Part shown: positions 35,231-45,244 of the stretch, piece after piece
Layout: each line of letters begins with the position of its first letter
Position numbering within the stretch: the stretch's first letter is position 1
From: Pararhizobium qamdonense
Lineage (GTDB): Bacteria; Pseudomonadota; Alphaproteobacteria; Rhizobiales; Rhizobiaceae
DNA length: 64,000 bases
Reading direction: 5' to 3'
Assembly: GCF_029277445.1 (NCBI RefSeq)
Contig: NZ_CP119568.1
Span: 198,501-262,500 of the forward strand
Made by a program: the position numbers and the translations under genes
The notes under the pieces: generated by a model
The model's input: the letters and a program-made list of their open reading frames with translations, nothing else
The model's database searches: none
Told to the model about the DNA's origin: nothing

Positions 35231-37294
35231 TTATCCCGCCTTGCCACTGTTTTCGCGGATGATCAGGATACCCGTATCCGTCACTTCAAGCACCTGGTTT
35301 TCCAGAACGAGTGTCGTTGCCGTTGCCTCCTCCACGATCATCGGACCCTCAAACATCTGCCCCGCGCCCAGGAGGCCGCGCTGATAGACCGGGCATGAAA
35401 CCCAGCCGAGCACTGCACCGAAATAGACGTCCCGGCGGGCTGTTGCCTCTGCCCTGATACCAGTACCGGTTGCGGGCAGCGACGGCAAGGTGATCACGGG
35501 ACCATTCAGCACCGCTTCGAGATGCAGGGTGGTGATTTCAATACCGGCATTGGCGAGACGGAACGAATAGGCCCGCTCATGCGCCGCATGAAAACGCTCG
35601 GCAAAACTTTGTGCGTCGTCATGGCGATCGAACTGGGCGAACACGCCATGCTCCTGCCCGCGATAGCGGGCTTCGACCTGGTAGGTGAAGCGGATATCCG
35701 CATCGTGACCCTTGGCGAAATAGGCGACGGCCTCGGCTTCCAGCCCGTCGAATTTTGCCGACAGCTCGCCGAGTGCCTCTGCCGTCAGGGCTGAAAGCCA
35801 GGTGCTGCGGAAATCGGCGCGGGGTTCGGCTGCCAGCATGCCCCAGGCGGAAAAAATGCCCGGATGCGGCGGGATGACCGTCGCCTTGACGCTGAGGTCC
35901 CGGCCAAGCCGGGTGGCGAGCGCCGGTCCGGCCCCGCCGCTGACGACAAAAGCCGCATCGCGCGGATCGTGGCCGCGCTGTACCGTCACCAGCTTCAGGG
36001 CATTGATCATGCTGGCATGCGAGATGTCGATGATGGCGATCGCCGCATCCTCGATGCTGATACCCAGCGGGGTGGCGACGGTGGCGATCGCGTCGGCCGC
36101 TTTCTGCTTGTCCAGATGCATGCTGCCGCCGGCAAAGGTGGCAGGATCGAAGATGCCGACGGTCAAAATGGCATCCGACAATGTCGGCTTTTTGCCACCA
36201 TGCCCATAGCAGGCCGGTCCGGGCGTGGAGCCGGCACTTTCGGGGCCAACGCGCAAGGCGCCCCGGTCGTCCAGCCGGGCGATGGACCCGCCGCCGGAGC
36301 CGATCTCGACGATATCCACCACCGGCACCTGCACGGGATGTCCGGGGCGGATGCGGGTATGTTCGAGTTTGTAATCGACATTCAAAGTCGGGCGCCCGTC
36401 ATGGATCAGCGAGCACTTGGCCGTGGTGCCACCAACATCCAGCGACAGGACCTCGCTTTCACCGAGCGCTTCCCCGATCCTCGCTGCACCTGCAACGCCG
36501 CCGGCGGGACCTGATTCGACGAGCGTCAGCGGACTGTCGACCGCCTGGTCGAATGTCGAGATGCCGCCGTTGGACTGCATCGCATAATAGGGGCAGGTCA
36601 GGCCGCGCTTGATCAGCGCTTCCTCCAGCCGCTCGAAATAATATTGGATGATCGGCTGGACATAGGCATTCAGCACTGCCGTGTTGGTGCGCTCATACTC
36701 CCGCCATTGCCGCGAGACGGCATGGCTGGCGCAGACCGTGACCTCGGGAAGCGCGTCCGCCAGAATGCCCGCGCACAGGATCTCATGCTCGGGATTGGCA
36801 TAGCTGTGCAGAAACAAAATGGCGATCGCCTCGATCTTTTCCTCCTTGCAGCGGGCAATGATCGGCCGCAGGTCATCCAGTTCGAGCGGCTGGACGATGT
36901 GCCCGGAGGCGTCGAGACGTTCGCGCACTTCAAAGCGCAATTCCCGGGGAACGAAAGGCTCCGGACTGTGGAACTGCAAATTGTAGAGATCGGGGCGGTT
37001 CCCCCGGCCGATCTCCAGCACGTCGCGGAAGCCTGCCGTGGTCACCAGCGCCGTGCGCACGCCCTTGCGCTCGGTAATGGCATTGATCACGGTCGTGCCG
37101 CCATGGGCAAAGAAGGTGACGTCGCGCGTTCGAAGCCCGCACTTCTCTTCAGCCGAAGAGATGGCATTGAGCACGCCTCTCGATTGATTCTTGACGGTTG
37201 TCAGGCTCTTTGCCGTGAACAGTTCGCCGCTGCGTTCGTCATATCCGACAAGATCGGTGAAAGTACCGCCGACATCGGTTGCCAGTCTGATCAT
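35231..37294 (-). CDS. hyuA: Hydantoinase/oxoprolinase subunit A
   Basis: A 687-residue HyuA subunit. The ATP-binding actin-like fold shows RLATDVGGTFTDLVGYDERSG at residues 3-23 and SLDVGGTTAKCSLI near 290, plus EIGSGGGSIARLDD near 334. These enzymes use ATP to open cyclic amides such as N-methylhydantoin or 5-oxoproline. ATG 37294 has GGAGG 7 bp upstream and overlaps the hyuB stop (ATGA). Normal length. It pairs with HyuB; the substrate is undetermined. Confidence 0.9.
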   Translation of the reverse strand: MIRLATDVGGTFTDLVGYDERSGELFTAKSLTTVKNQSRGVLNAISSAEEKCGLRTRDVTFFAHGGTTVINAITERKGVRTALVTTAGFRDVLEIGRGNRPDLYNLQFHSPEPFVPRELRFEVRERLDASGHIVQPLELDDLRPIIARCKEEKIEAIAILFLHSYANPEHEILCAGILADALPEVTVCASHAVSRQWREYERTNTAVLNAYVQPIIQYYFERLEEALIKRGLTCPYYAMQSNGGISTFDQAVDSPLTLVESGPAGGVAGAARIGEALGESEVLSLDVGGTTAKCSLIHDGRPTLNVDYKLEHTRIRPGHPVQVPVVDIVEIGSGGGSIARLDDRGALRVGPESAGSTPGPACYGHGGKKPTLSDAILTVGIFDPATFAGGSMHLDKQKAADAIATVATPLGISIEDAAIAIIDISHASMINALKLVTVQRGHDPRDAAFVVSGGAGPALATRLGRDLSVKATVIPPHPGIFSAWGMLAAEPRADFRSTWLSALTAEALGELSAKFDGLEAEAVAYFAKGHDADIRFTYQVEARYRGQEHGVFAQFDRHDDAQSFAERFHAAHERAYSFRLANAGIEITTLHLEAVLNGPVITLPSLPATGTGIRAEATARRDVYFGAVLGWVSCPVYQRGLLGAGQMFEGPMIVEEATATTLVLENQVLEVTDTGILIIRENSGKAG

Positions 37295-38985
37295 CCTGAA
37301 ACCTCCGTGTTGTATCCGTAAAGACTTGACGCCTGTGCCTTGGTCAGAAAGCCGTTGCGCAGATCCTGCTCGATCAGCAATGGCTCGCGCTTGCACGGTT
37401 CACCCCAACCGCCGCCGCCGCCGGTAATGACGCGCAACACGTCGCCCTTATTGAGATCGATATGCGCCACGCGGCCATAGGTCCGGACCGCTCCGCCCTG
37501 GACCGGTGCGATCTGCAAGGCATTGACCGTCCCCTGCCCGCCGCCGTCCATGCCCCATGGCTGTGTCGCCGTTCGCCCGAAGCTGCCATAGGCCGATGCG
37601 CCCGTGCCGAGGATTTCGTATTCGCGCACGATACCGAAGCCGCCGCGCCGGCGCCCGGCGCCCGTTCCACCCTCGACATTGAAGCCGTAGCGCATGACCC
37701 TGAGCGGGAACCGCGCCTCGATGACTTCGACGGAATAATTGTAGGTATCGCCATCGGTCAGCGCGATCAGCGCGCCGGCCCCATCCCGGTGCTCGCTGGC
37801 GCCCCAGCCACCATGTTGCGGCTCGATGTGAATGAACGGCTGGCCGCTGCGGTCCTTGCCGGAAATATAGACGACGCAGAGACTGGAATAGGACCCGGCG
37901 GAAAACCGCGACGGCATCAACGGTGCGAGCGCCTTCCAGACCAGCTCCGATGCATGAACCGATCCTTCGTAATACCAGCCGGTCGGGGACGGTTTTTCGG
38001 CGGTGAAGATGGTGCCTGACGGTGCGATGACCGTCAGCGGCCGGAACCAGCCTTCGTTGGACGGGTCCTGAGGGCCGACCATCGCCTTGACGATGGTTCT
38101 GACGGCCGACTGCAGTGCACCCCGCGCGCAGTTGATCGGCCCGGCAACTGCCGGCGGGCAGCCGGTAAAATCGATCGTGATTCCGTCGCCCTCAATGGTC
38201 ACCGCCACCTGGACATGGATCGGCTCCTTGCTGACGCCGTCTCCGTCAATAATATCTGTTGCCGTGTAATGGCCGTCTGGAAGGGCTGAGATGGCTGCCC
38301 GGCTGCGTGTCTCGCTGGCGTTCAAGAGATTGGCGAAGGCGGCATGAACGATAGGCGCGCCATACTTGCCCGCCAGCTCCGCCATGCGGCGACCGGCAAC
38401 CCTGACGGTTGCGACCTGCGCATTGAGATCGCCGAGGGCGATATCCGGCAGGCGGACATTTTCGCTGATAATGTGCAGGATTTCATCGGAGAACACGTCG
38501 GCGCGGACGATCTTGACGCCCGGCAGCCGCAATCCCTCCTGGAACACGGATGTGGCATCCGGTGCAAGGCTGCCCGGAACCGATCCGCCGACATCGAGAT
38601 AATGGGCGACGTTGATGGCATAGGCGAGGATTTCTCCATCGACGAAGAGCGGCTTGACGATTGCAAAATCGCAGGCATGGGTGCCGCCGGCATAGGGATC
38701 GTTGGACAGCAGGATGTCGCCATCGGCGAGATTGCCGCTGAATTTTTCAATCAGCGCTTTCACCTGCACGCCGAACGTGCCGGTAAACAGCGTGATGCCG
38801 TTCATCTGGGCAACAAGTTCGCCTTCTGCGGTGAGGAGACCGCAGGCAAAATCGAGCACTTCATAGATGACCGGGCTCATGCTGGTGCGGGCCATGACAA
38901 TGCCCATCTCATCGACGGTCGCCATCAGCTTGCCCTCGATGATTTCCTGGGTCACAGGATCGACACGTCGCCCGCCGGTGGTCAT
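37291..38985 (-). CDS. hyuB: Hydantoinase/oxoprolinase subunit B
   Basis: A 564-residue HyuB subunit. Signature regions are ILLSNDPYAGGTHACDFAIVKPLF (about residues 90-113), the ...AGPINCARGALQSAV stretch near 285, and the C-terminal glycine-rich ITGGGGGWGEP near 525. It forms the ATP-dependent cyclic-amide hydrolase with HyuA. It is the first gene after a 120-bp gap following the LuxR-type regulator gene and leads a six-gene operon that continues with an ABC importer. Confidence 0.9.
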   Translation of the reverse strand: MTTGGRRVDPVTQEIIEGKLMATVDEMGIVMARTSMSPVIYEVLDFACGLLTAEGELVAQMNGITLFTGTFGVQVKALIEKFSGNLADGDILLSNDPYAGGTHACDFAIVKPLFVDGEILAYAINVAHYLDVGGSVPGSLAPDATSVFQEGLRLPGVKIVRADVFSDEILHIISENVRLPDIALGDLNAQVATVRVAGRRMAELAGKYGAPIVHAAFANLLNASETRSRAAISALPDGHYTATDIIDGDGVSKEPIHVQVAVTIEGDGITIDFTGCPPAVAGPINCARGALQSAVRTIVKAMVGPQDPSNEGWFRPLTVIAPSGTIFTAEKPSPTGWYYEGSVHASELVWKALAPLMPSRFSAGSYSSLCVVYISGKDRSGQPFIHIEPQHGGWGASEHRDGAGALIALTDGDTYNYSVEVIEARFPLRVMRYGFNVEGGTGAGRRRGGFGIVREYEILGTGASAYGSFGRTATQPWGMDGGGQGTVNALQIAPVQGGAVRTYGRVAHIDLNKGDVLRVITGGGGGWGEPCKREPLLIEQDLRNGFLTKAQASSLYGYNTEVSG

Positions 38986-39080
38986 CGTTTGCGAACCCTC
39001 CTTGCACTTATTAAGAGCAGACTAGGAGTGTTCGGCGCGTGCCGGTAGCCGGTCAGATGGGTGGCTGGATAATGTCCCAC

Positions 39081-39098
39081 CCTACCCGTATGGGTAGG
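39081..39098. promoter_or_regulatory. Palindrome upstream of hyuB
   Basis: A perfect 7-bp inverted repeat, CCTACCC-GTAT-GGGTAGG, lies in the 120-bp gap between the LuxR-type gene and hyuB, about 95 bp upstream of the hyuB start. There is no U-run on the minus strand, so an operator is more likely than a terminator. The obvious candidate binder is the adjacent LuxR-type regulator. Confidence 0.5.
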
Positions 39099-39105
39099 TA
39101 TCGGA

Positions 39106-41805
39106 TCAGGGCGACACGCCGGCGTTCCGGCTCGCCATCACGGCTGCAGTCCGGGTTGTGACGTTGAGCTTGGCAAAGATATTGCGCAAATGGAATTTGA
39201 CCGTGTTATCGCTGAGATCCAGCTTGCGGCCGATTTCCTTGTTGCTGAGGCCTGCACTTAAAAGCCGCATTACGCTGCGTTCCCGCTCAGTCAATCCGCC
39301 GGTCTCCCGGCTCAGATCGGCAGCCGCAGCACCGACAGAGGACGCTTCGGACGGTATCTTTATGACCGGCCCGTCGAGAATGTGAGCCAGGCGTTGCGCT
39401 ATCACAGCCGGGATTTCCACCAAGGTCGCCAGACGGCGCAGGTCATTGGCAAAATCCGCACCTTCGATTTGCAGGATTGCGCGATAATCCGCGATGGGCT
39501 GCGACAGGAGCAGGTTCGACAGGCACGCGGCGGCCTTTTCCGGCTGGTCTTCGGCCTGCAGCAATTTGATATCGAGAAGAGCGAGTTCGATATGGCGCGG
39601 CACATGGGGTTTCAGCGCCTGTTGCGTTCGCAAGCGGTCGAACACGTCGCGGGCCCGCGCAATGTCGCCCCGCGCAGTGTATATCCGCGTCCAGAGGAGC
39701 GCCGGGACGCAACCGCGCAGGTTGAGCCCCAGATTGTTGGGCGCGTCGGTATAGGCAGCCTGTAAGGGAAAGCCGCTGGCTTCTGCATACCGTACCGCCT
39801 CCTCGATATCGCCTGTGGCGACAAGCAGGGTGACACGCTCGCCGTCGATCAGCCGGGTCAAGCGTTCAAAGCCCCGGCGCCTGGCTGTCGCCCTGGCACT
39901 GTCAATGGCGGCATGCGCGGCAAGGATATCGCCATTCAGGCGCAGCACTCTTTGCTGCGCCATGAAACCTGCGGCGAGAAGATCAAACCAGGTATCATGA
40001 CGTTCCAGATGCGGCAGTGCCCAGGACAGGGCGCCCGACGCCGCATCGAGTTCGCCGCGCATCGACAGAACTTCGCTGAGCAGCACCTGGCCTACCGCAT
40101 CGAGATCGCTGCCTTCGCCAATATTGGTCTGGGCTTCCACGATCAGGCTCCGGTAGGCATCCTCGGCGCTTGCGCTGTCGCCGCTGAAGAACGCCGCTTG
40201 GCCGATATGCGTATACAGATGCATGGCGCCGAAATCCGCGCCGCCGTCGCGAAACGCCCGCATGGCCAGCTGCCCGTAGTGCATGGCGCGATCGAGGTCG
40301 GTGCGGATCAGGAAATTGTAAGCCAGCATGTTGAGGGCGAGCGCACGGTGAATGAGCTCCATATCGCCGCCATAGGAAAGATCCGCTTCCAGCGCAGAAA
40401 GATCGGAAGTGCTGGCCCAGTGATCGGTATAGAGCGACATCAGCACGCGCACCACCCGCAGGTCGCGTGACAATGCCTCGCCTGTGCAGGCCCGCTCGGC
40501 AATCGCCAGATAATGGTTGGCGGCATCGAGCTGGCCTGCCTTTGCGCTGATCACGGACAGACCAAGCGTTGTCAGCGGATAGCCGGACAGATTGATATTG
40601 GCAGCCTTGGCGATCAACGTCTGGAACAAGAGCGTGCCGCCGCGCGTGGTCGCGTAGACCCGCCGCCATCCGCCGCATGTCTCGACAATCTCTGCGGCGA
40701 GGGCCGTATCGCCCGCCAACAGAGCATGACGGACCGCCGCATCGCAATCGTCGCGGGTTTGAAACCAGCGTGCGGCCTTTTTCAGGATATCCCGCGTGTC
40801 GATCCCAACCCGTGCGGCCTCTTCCTTGAGGAAACTGTTGAAGACGGGGTGGCACCGGATCCACATTCCCTGATTGTCGAGCACGGCGATCGGCAAGGCA
40901 TGATCGGCAAGCCGGTTGAAGAGTGCCGCGGCATCCGGACTTGCGGAGATGGCTGCGGCCAGCGTGCGGCTGATCGCAGGAAGCGATGCGGTTTCCACGA
41001 GGAAATGCTGGATATCGGATGGCAGGCTGGAAAATACCTGTTCGGACAGATACCGGGCCATTTCAATATTGCTGCCGTCGAACGATTCCAGAATGGAGGC
41101 GCTGTGACCGCTTTCGGCTACGAGAACGCGCACCATCTGCAGCGCCACGGCCCAGCCTTCGGTGCGCTTGTTCAGCTCGCCGATCTGTTCACGCGTCAGT
41201 TTTTCGGAGCGGCCAACAAAGAATTCCTGGGCTTCCGTGTCCGAAAAGCTCAGATCGGTTACGCCGATCTGCTTGAGTTCGCCATTGAGGCGCAGAGCCG
41301 ACAGCGGAAATCGTGGCGCGCTGCGGGAAATCAGGACGAATTTGACGTGGGCAAGGTCCTTCGCGGCCAAAAGCTTGGCCAGAAGAGATTCCGTCGCATC
41401 CGTCTGGGCAAAATGGTAGTCGTCCAGAAACAGCGTGACCGGCGTGTCGATCCGGCGCAACCGGGTGACGAGTACGGATAACAGCGTGGCGACGGACATG
41501 CCGCTGGCGTCAAGGCCGCGTCCCTCGCCCGGCTGCAGCTCCTCCAAGGCCTCCAGCAGGGCGACGAGAAAGTGGCTCTGGTCGCAATCGTCGGCTTCCA
41601 GCGGCAGCCAGACCAGTTTGCCCGCATGGTTTCGCATCAGATCATACCATTGCGCGGCGAAAGACGTCTTCCCGTAGCCGGCAGGCGCGATGATGGTCGT
41701 CAGCCGCCGGGGGCCCAAACGCTGCAGTTGCTGCAGCAGATTGCGGCGCCTGATATGCTGGCCGCCATTTACCGGCGGTTGAAAACGGCTTTGATGCGTG
41801 ACCAT
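39106..41805 (-). CDS. MalT-like ATP-dependent LuxR-family transcriptional regulator
   Basis: An 899-residue STAND-class regulator. Walker A is [16 protein letters not shown] (about residues 38-53), Walker B is [13 protein letters not shown] near 127, then an arginine-rich sensor region, a long helical-repeat (TPR/SARP-like) section from about 380 to 800, and a C-terminal LuxR helix-turn-helix: [44 protein letters not shown] (about 838-881). It should need ATP and an inducer to activate. It is directly upstream and co-oriented with hyuBA and the importer, its probable targets. Confidence 0.87.
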   Translation of the reverse strand: MVTHQSRFQPPVNGGQHIRRRNLLQQLQRLGPRRLTTIIAPAGYGKTSFAAQWYDLMRNHAGKLVWLPLEADDCDQSHFLVALLEALEELQPGEGRGLDASGMSVATLLSVLVTRLRRIDTPVTLFLDDYHFAQTDATESLLAKLLAAKDLAHVKFVLISRSAPRFPLSALRLNGELKQIGVTDLSFSDTEAQEFFVGRSEKLTREQIGELNKRTEGWAVALQMVRVLVAESGHSASILESFDGSNIEMARYLSEQVFSSLPSDIQHFLVETASLPAISRTLAAAISASPDAAALFNRLADHALPIAVLDNQGMWIRCHPVFNSFLKEEAARVGIDTRDILKKAARWFQTRDDCDAAVRHALLAGDTALAAEIVETCGGWRRVYATTRGGTLLFQTLIAKAANINLSGYPLTTLGLSVISAKAGQLDAANHYLAIAERACTGEALSRDLRVVRVLMSLYTDHWASTSDLSALEADLSYGGDMELIHRALALNMLAYNFLIRTDLDRAMHYGQLAMRAFRDGGADFGAMHLYTHIGQAAFFSGDSASAEDAYRSLIVEAQTNIGEGSDLDAVGQVLLSEVLSMRGELDAASGALSWALPHLERHDTWFDLLAAGFMAQQRVLRLNGDILAAHAAIDSARATARRRGFERLTRLIDGERVTLLVATGDIEEAVRYAEASGFPLQAAYTDAPNNLGLNLRGCVPALLWTRIYTARGDIARARDVFDRLRTQQALKPHVPRHIELALLDIKLLQAEDQPEKAAACLSNLLLSQPIADYRAILQIEGADFANDLRRLATLVEIPAVIAQRLAHILDGPVIKIPSEASSVGAAAADLSRETGGLTERERSVMRLLSAGLSNKEIGRKLDLSDNTVKFHLRNIFAKLNVTTRTAAVMASRNAGVSP

Positions 41806-42260
41806 AACTCATGTTGCTGAGGTACAACCCAGATTGCAAGTTCACGATGGAAATAAGCCGCCTCTTGATCGTGAAAATCTCATGTGTTCCACTCACTTGA
41901 CAGCTTCACACGGGATTTTGTATTTTTTTGTCATGGAATAGTTGCTGTGGTTAATTTAGTCGTCTCTAAGTTGTAATTTAGTTGGGGCTTCCGGTTGGAA
42001 TCATTGGTCGTGAATTCGTTGAGCCGGCACGGCGTGGCATTGTCAACTTAGACATCAATCGAGATGTGGCGCGGCGGATTTTTGGCACTTTCAGCGCCGA
42101 CTGTTGGGCCGGTGAAGGGATAATCCTGCCGAAATGACCGGTCCAGGCGAAAGACCATGCAGATTATGTGAGAAATTTTGCCATCCGCTCTGGATTTGGT
42201 TCGTAAATTGCTCTACTGCCCCTGCCATCTCTAGTGAACATCAGACTTTGAAAGATTCAC
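41806..42260. other. 455-bp intergenic region between LuxR-type gene and rpsU
   Basis: No coding sequence is supported here. It contains the divergent promoters of the LuxR-type gene and rpsU. A plus-strand CTTGAC at 41896-41901 followed after 17 bp by TGTATT resembles a housekeeping promoter, but it is about 360 bp from rpsU. That would give either a long leader or a separate small RNA. Local composition is AT-richer than the flanks. Confidence 0.5.
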
Positions 42261-42494
42261 ATGCAAGTATTGGTTCGCGACAACAACGTCGATCAGGCTC
42301 TCCGAGTGTTGAAGAAGAAGCTTCAGCGCGAAGGTGTCTTCCGTGAAATGCGTATGCGGGAAGCATACGAAAAGCCGTCCGTCAAAAAGGCGCGCCAGAA
42401 GGCAGAGGCTATCAGCCGCCAGCGCAAGAATGCGCGCAAGCAGCTGCAGCGCGAAGGCCTTCTGCCGGCACCGAAGAAGAAGCCGACCCGCTAA
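42261..42494 (+). CDS. rpsU: 30S ribosomal protein S21
   Basis: A 77-residue, strongly basic S21. The core [25 protein letters not shown] is diagnostic, followed by [20 protein letters not shown] and the extended Lys/Arg/Pro-rich tail seen in alphaproteobacteria. S21 binds the 30S platform and helps start-site recognition. It is monocistronic, with a strong terminator 39 bp after the stop. Confidence 0.96.
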   Translation: MQVLVRDNNVDQALRVLKKKLQREGVFREMRMREAYEKPSVKKARQKAEAISRQRKNARKQLQREGLLPAPKKKPTR

Positions 42495-42532
42495 TAACGG
42501 GTTCTTCTGACAGGATTGGGGCTTTCTAGTCT

Positions 42533-42565
42533 AGGCGCGTCCGGTATCCGGACGCGCCTGCTTTT
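42533..42565 (+). terminator. Rho-independent terminator of rpsU
   Basis: A perfect 12-bp stem, AGGCGCGTCCGG / CCGGACGCGCCT, with loop TAT, is followed by GCTTTTGTTG. Very GC-rich stem, short U-run on the plus strand, 39 bp after the rpsU stop. Confidence 0.9.
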
Positions 42566-42787
42566 GTTGTTTCTGAAAAGCCAGTTTGATCGGCATTGCC
42601 GCTACCGCCCGTCTTGGCTTGGTCTGGCGGTGGGCAAGCTGCGCCCCCTCCCCGTTTTCATCGGCGCCGCTGCCATACCTTGCAATCCCTGTGGCATCGT
42701 CGGGCCGAAAATGGTCCCAAAAGAAATATTTCCCACAAGCAAGAAATCTATTCCGATCTACTTCTGATTGAATCTTGAGGTAGATTA

Positions 42788-43162
42788 ATGGACCAGCCCC
42801 AAATTGACAGAGCCCGTGGTATGCGGCTCAAACAAGCCATGGTGATCCGCGGCCACCACAAAGCGATGGCCCTGGCGGCGGAACTCTCCATTTCACCGGC
42901 AGCCTTGACGAAATGGACGCAAGGTCACGCCATGTCCGTCGATCATGCGTGCAAACTCGCCACCCTGCTGCATGTGTCGCTGGACTGGCTGCTGATCGGG
43001 CGTGGTGGCCCTGATTTTCTGGCCTCGGATCATTCGAGTGCCCTGGAACTCGATCTGATTGGAAAGCTTCGCCAGCGGCCGGCACGGATCACAAAGCTCC
43101 TGATCGACCTGACGGCAGAGATACCGAAGGCGGCACCACAAACACAGCCGATTCAACCGTGA
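42788..43162 (+). CDS. XRE-type helix-turn-helix regulator
   Basis: A 124-residue protein whose residues about 14-70 form a Cro/CI-type helix-turn-helix (AMALAAELSISPAALTKWTQGHAMSVDHACKLATLLHVSLDWLL). The remaining 50 residues are a short tail without recognised domain. The 220 bp upstream include an AT-rich stretch (42718-42787) with GAGG before the ATG. It precedes three orphan genes on the same strand, and may regulate them, though 180 bp separate it from the first. Confidence 0.78.
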   Translation: MDQPQIDRARGMRLKQAMVIRGHHKAMALAAELSISPAALTKWTQGHAMSVDHACKLATLLHVSLDWLLIGRGGPDFLASDHSSALELDLIGKLRQRPARITKLLIDLTAEIPKAAPQTQPIQP

Positions 43163-43341
43163 GTGAATTTGCAGCGCAATTTTGACTGGCCGTCAATAAC
43201 CACAGGTAGAGTTAAGTTAAGTGTTATCGTAAAAGTGGTGCCGGGAGAGATGCAACTGATAGCTGTGTGCCGGCGATGCCGTGTGCAGCTTGCAGAAAGT
43301 GCAAATCCGCCCCGCAGAAAACTCAAATCGGAGACCTATCG

Positions 43342-44007
43342 ATGTCCACACTTTTGACGATCAATGTGACCAATCTTGAGAGTGCAACGCAGCAGTTTTA
43401 TTTCTTTCAGCAGCCGGCCATCTATACCGGCGGAGCAACCGTTTACAGCAACAGCCTTTTTTCCAGCAGCTTGGGAAATTACGCCCTCACCGGATCGACG
43501 CTGACATTTCAGGTGAACATGCAGTTCTATGCGGGCATCCAGCAGGCGCATAGCACACCAACGATTGGCCAGACGTCGGGCTATTTGTCCGCCAGCCGGG
43601 CGATCGATCTGGCGCCGGCCTCCGGCCCGGCCAATGATTGGACCACCGCATCCGTCAATCCGCTGGGATTGTCGCAGCCGACGAACGGGAACGGCGTTCA
43701 GCCGGGCGCGTTCCGCATCACCACCCCGACCTATTCACCGCCCGCCGTCTACAACGTCGGCTCCGCCGTCGAAGTCAACGGCGGCATTGCGCTCTCGAAC
43801 TTCGTGGTGGCAAACCCCAGCAACAACACGGATTGCCAGCCCGTCCTGATCTATTATGTCCAGACGGGTAACTTCACGCCGGGAACCGTCATGAGTTTCT
43901 CGGCCTCCAGCGTCAACGCGGCGGTCCGCGATTTCACGGGTGGCCATTCCATCATCAATGTGACGCTCAATGCGGATGGTTCCTGGGGACAGCAGATCAT
44001 CCAGTAG
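43342..44007 (+). CDS. Uncharacterised protein, first of two diverged tandem paralogs
   Basis: A 221-residue protein I do not recognise. It has no signal peptide or membrane helix, is poor in Lys and Arg and rich in Ser, Thr, Asn, Gly and Pro, and reads as mostly beta strand. ATG 43342 follows GGAG; the in-frame extension to 43267 is unconvincing. It aligns with the product of 44160-44876 along its length: an early QQFYFFQ(Q/K)-like segment, then (N/D)PLGLS, GAF-x-I, GGIALSNF, CQPVLIYYVQTGN and a closing N-x-DGS(W/F). Possible roles include a secreted or surface beta-sandwich or a lectin-like protein; none is established. Confidence 0.7.
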   Translation: MSTLLTINVTNLESATQQFYFFQQPAIYTGGATVYSNSLFSSSLGNYALTGSTLTFQVNMQFYAGIQQAHSTPTIGQTSGYLSASRAIDLAPASGPANDWTTASVNPLGLSQPTNGNGVQPGAFRITTPTYSPPAVYNVGSAVEVNGGIALSNFVVANPSNNTDCQPVLIYYVQTGNFTPGTVMSFSASSVNAAVRDFTGGHSIINVTLNADGSWGQQIIQ

Positions 44008-44159
44008 TCCGTTGATCTGACGTGACGTGTGGGCGGGTTGTCCGTTGAAGACCCCGCTTGCACGGCTCGATCGAGCGCGTGCCCCTTACCGGGCAGCCAT
44101 CCTTATTTTGACAGAGATGATCACTTCAGGGGCCAAACGGCACCTGGGAGGCGGAACCC

Positions 44160-44876
44160 ATGACGTCGCAATACAGCATCATCATCAAGAACATGTCGGG
44201 GCAGAGCATGTCATTTTACGCCTTTCAGAAACAGGCAGCCTTTGCCAATGGCGGCTCGGTACCCGCCATTTTGTCCAGCAGCCTGGCCTGCGGAAACCTT
44301 GCACCCAATGCCAGTTCGGGTGCACAGCTGGATTTCAGTTTCGATGTGCAAAATTACGTGGGTGCCAAAAGCACGGCCACCGCGTCATCCCAAGTAACAT
44401 TCAATGCAAGCCTGTCGATGGTCAGTGCCAAGACCGCAAGCAGCAGCGCTGCCGCAGTCCAGCCGATCGATTTGACGGCCTCGACGCCAGGCCAGACCAC
44501 CGGCAATTCTTCCGTGCTCTCAATCGATCCCCTGGGTCTGTCGGCCGCAATCTATCAACCGGGCCTGCCCGCAGGTGCGTTCGGCATCCAGGTTCCCTCC
44601 TTCACGCCGGTGCCAATGCCGCAATTATATTGCGGCTGCGCGGCGATCAATCAGGACGGAAGCATCACGCTGTCGAGCTTCATCGCGCCGCTGCCCAACA
44701 GCCAGGTCAATTGCACGCCCACTGCGATTTTCTATGTCGGCACCGGAAATCATCCCGTCGGCCAGACGGTGACCTACGCAACGGCCCAAGCTGCCGAGTG
44801 CAATTTCACGACGGGCTATCGCATGGTCACCGTTCAATACAACAGCGATGGCTCATTCACGGCAAAGGGGGGCTGA
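44160..44876 (+). CDS. Uncharacterised protein, second of two diverged tandem paralogs
   Basis: A 238-residue paralog of the 43342-44007 product. Shared landmarks in the same order are I-x-N-(M/L) with FYAFQKQA near the N-terminus, AVQPIDLTAS, DPLGLS, GAFGIQVPSFTP, GSITLSSF, CTPTAIFYVGTGN and YNSDGSF. It differs by extra cysteines (LYCGCAA) and a Ser/Ala-rich middle. No signal peptide is obvious. GGGAGG lies before the ATG. Identity looks low, so the duplication is old. Function unknown. Confidence 0.7.
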   Translation: MTSQYSIIIKNMSGQSMSFYAFQKQAAFANGGSVPAILSSSLACGNLAPNASSGAQLDFSFDVQNYVGAKSTATASSQVTFNASLSMVSAKTASSSAAAVQPIDLTASTPGQTTGNSSVLSIDPLGLSAAIYQPGLPAGAFGIQVPSFTPVPMPQLYCGCAAINQDGSITLSSFIAPLPNSQVNCTPTAIFYVGTGNHPVGQTVTYATAQAAECNFTTGYRMVTVQYNSDGSFTAKGG

Positions 44877-44968
44877 CAGATGCGGTAGAGGAACCCGGAC
44901 CTCTTTCAGGAACTGAAAAATTCATCTCCGCCGTTTTTTAAGCGGCTTTCACCCATGGGAATTTTCAT

Positions 44969-45244
44969 ATGGCAACCTATTACAATATTACGCTGGACTC
45001 CAATATCCCGCATGGCTCCGACATCCTCGACAAACCCTGCAGAGTTGTCTTCAGCTATCCGGATGGCAGTTTCTCCTACGCCTATACCGGCACGGTGTTT
45101 GCCTGGCCAACCGCCAATACGGTGCGTATCAAATCTGCGACGTTGAATATCGAGGCTGCATGGGTAGGGGCCAATGGCGGCACACTGACCATTCAAACCG
45201 GCGGTGGCCTTGCCTATCGGATTACCGGCTTTGTCAAAATGTGA
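44969..45244 (+). CDS. Small uncharacterised beta-rich protein
   Basis: A 91-residue protein with no recognised domain. It is aromatic- and Thr/Ser/Gly-rich (YPDGSFSYAYTGTVFAW, GGTLTIQTGGGLAYRITGF), with no signal peptide or helix. It lies 92 bp after the second paralog on the same strand and shares their composition, so a common function is plausible. The initiation region lacks a strong ribosome-binding site. Confidence 0.6.
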   Translation: MATYYNITLDSNIPHGSDILDKPCRVVFSYPDGSFSYAYTGTVFAWPTANTVRIKSATLNIEAAWVGANGGTLTIQTGGGLAYRITGFVKM

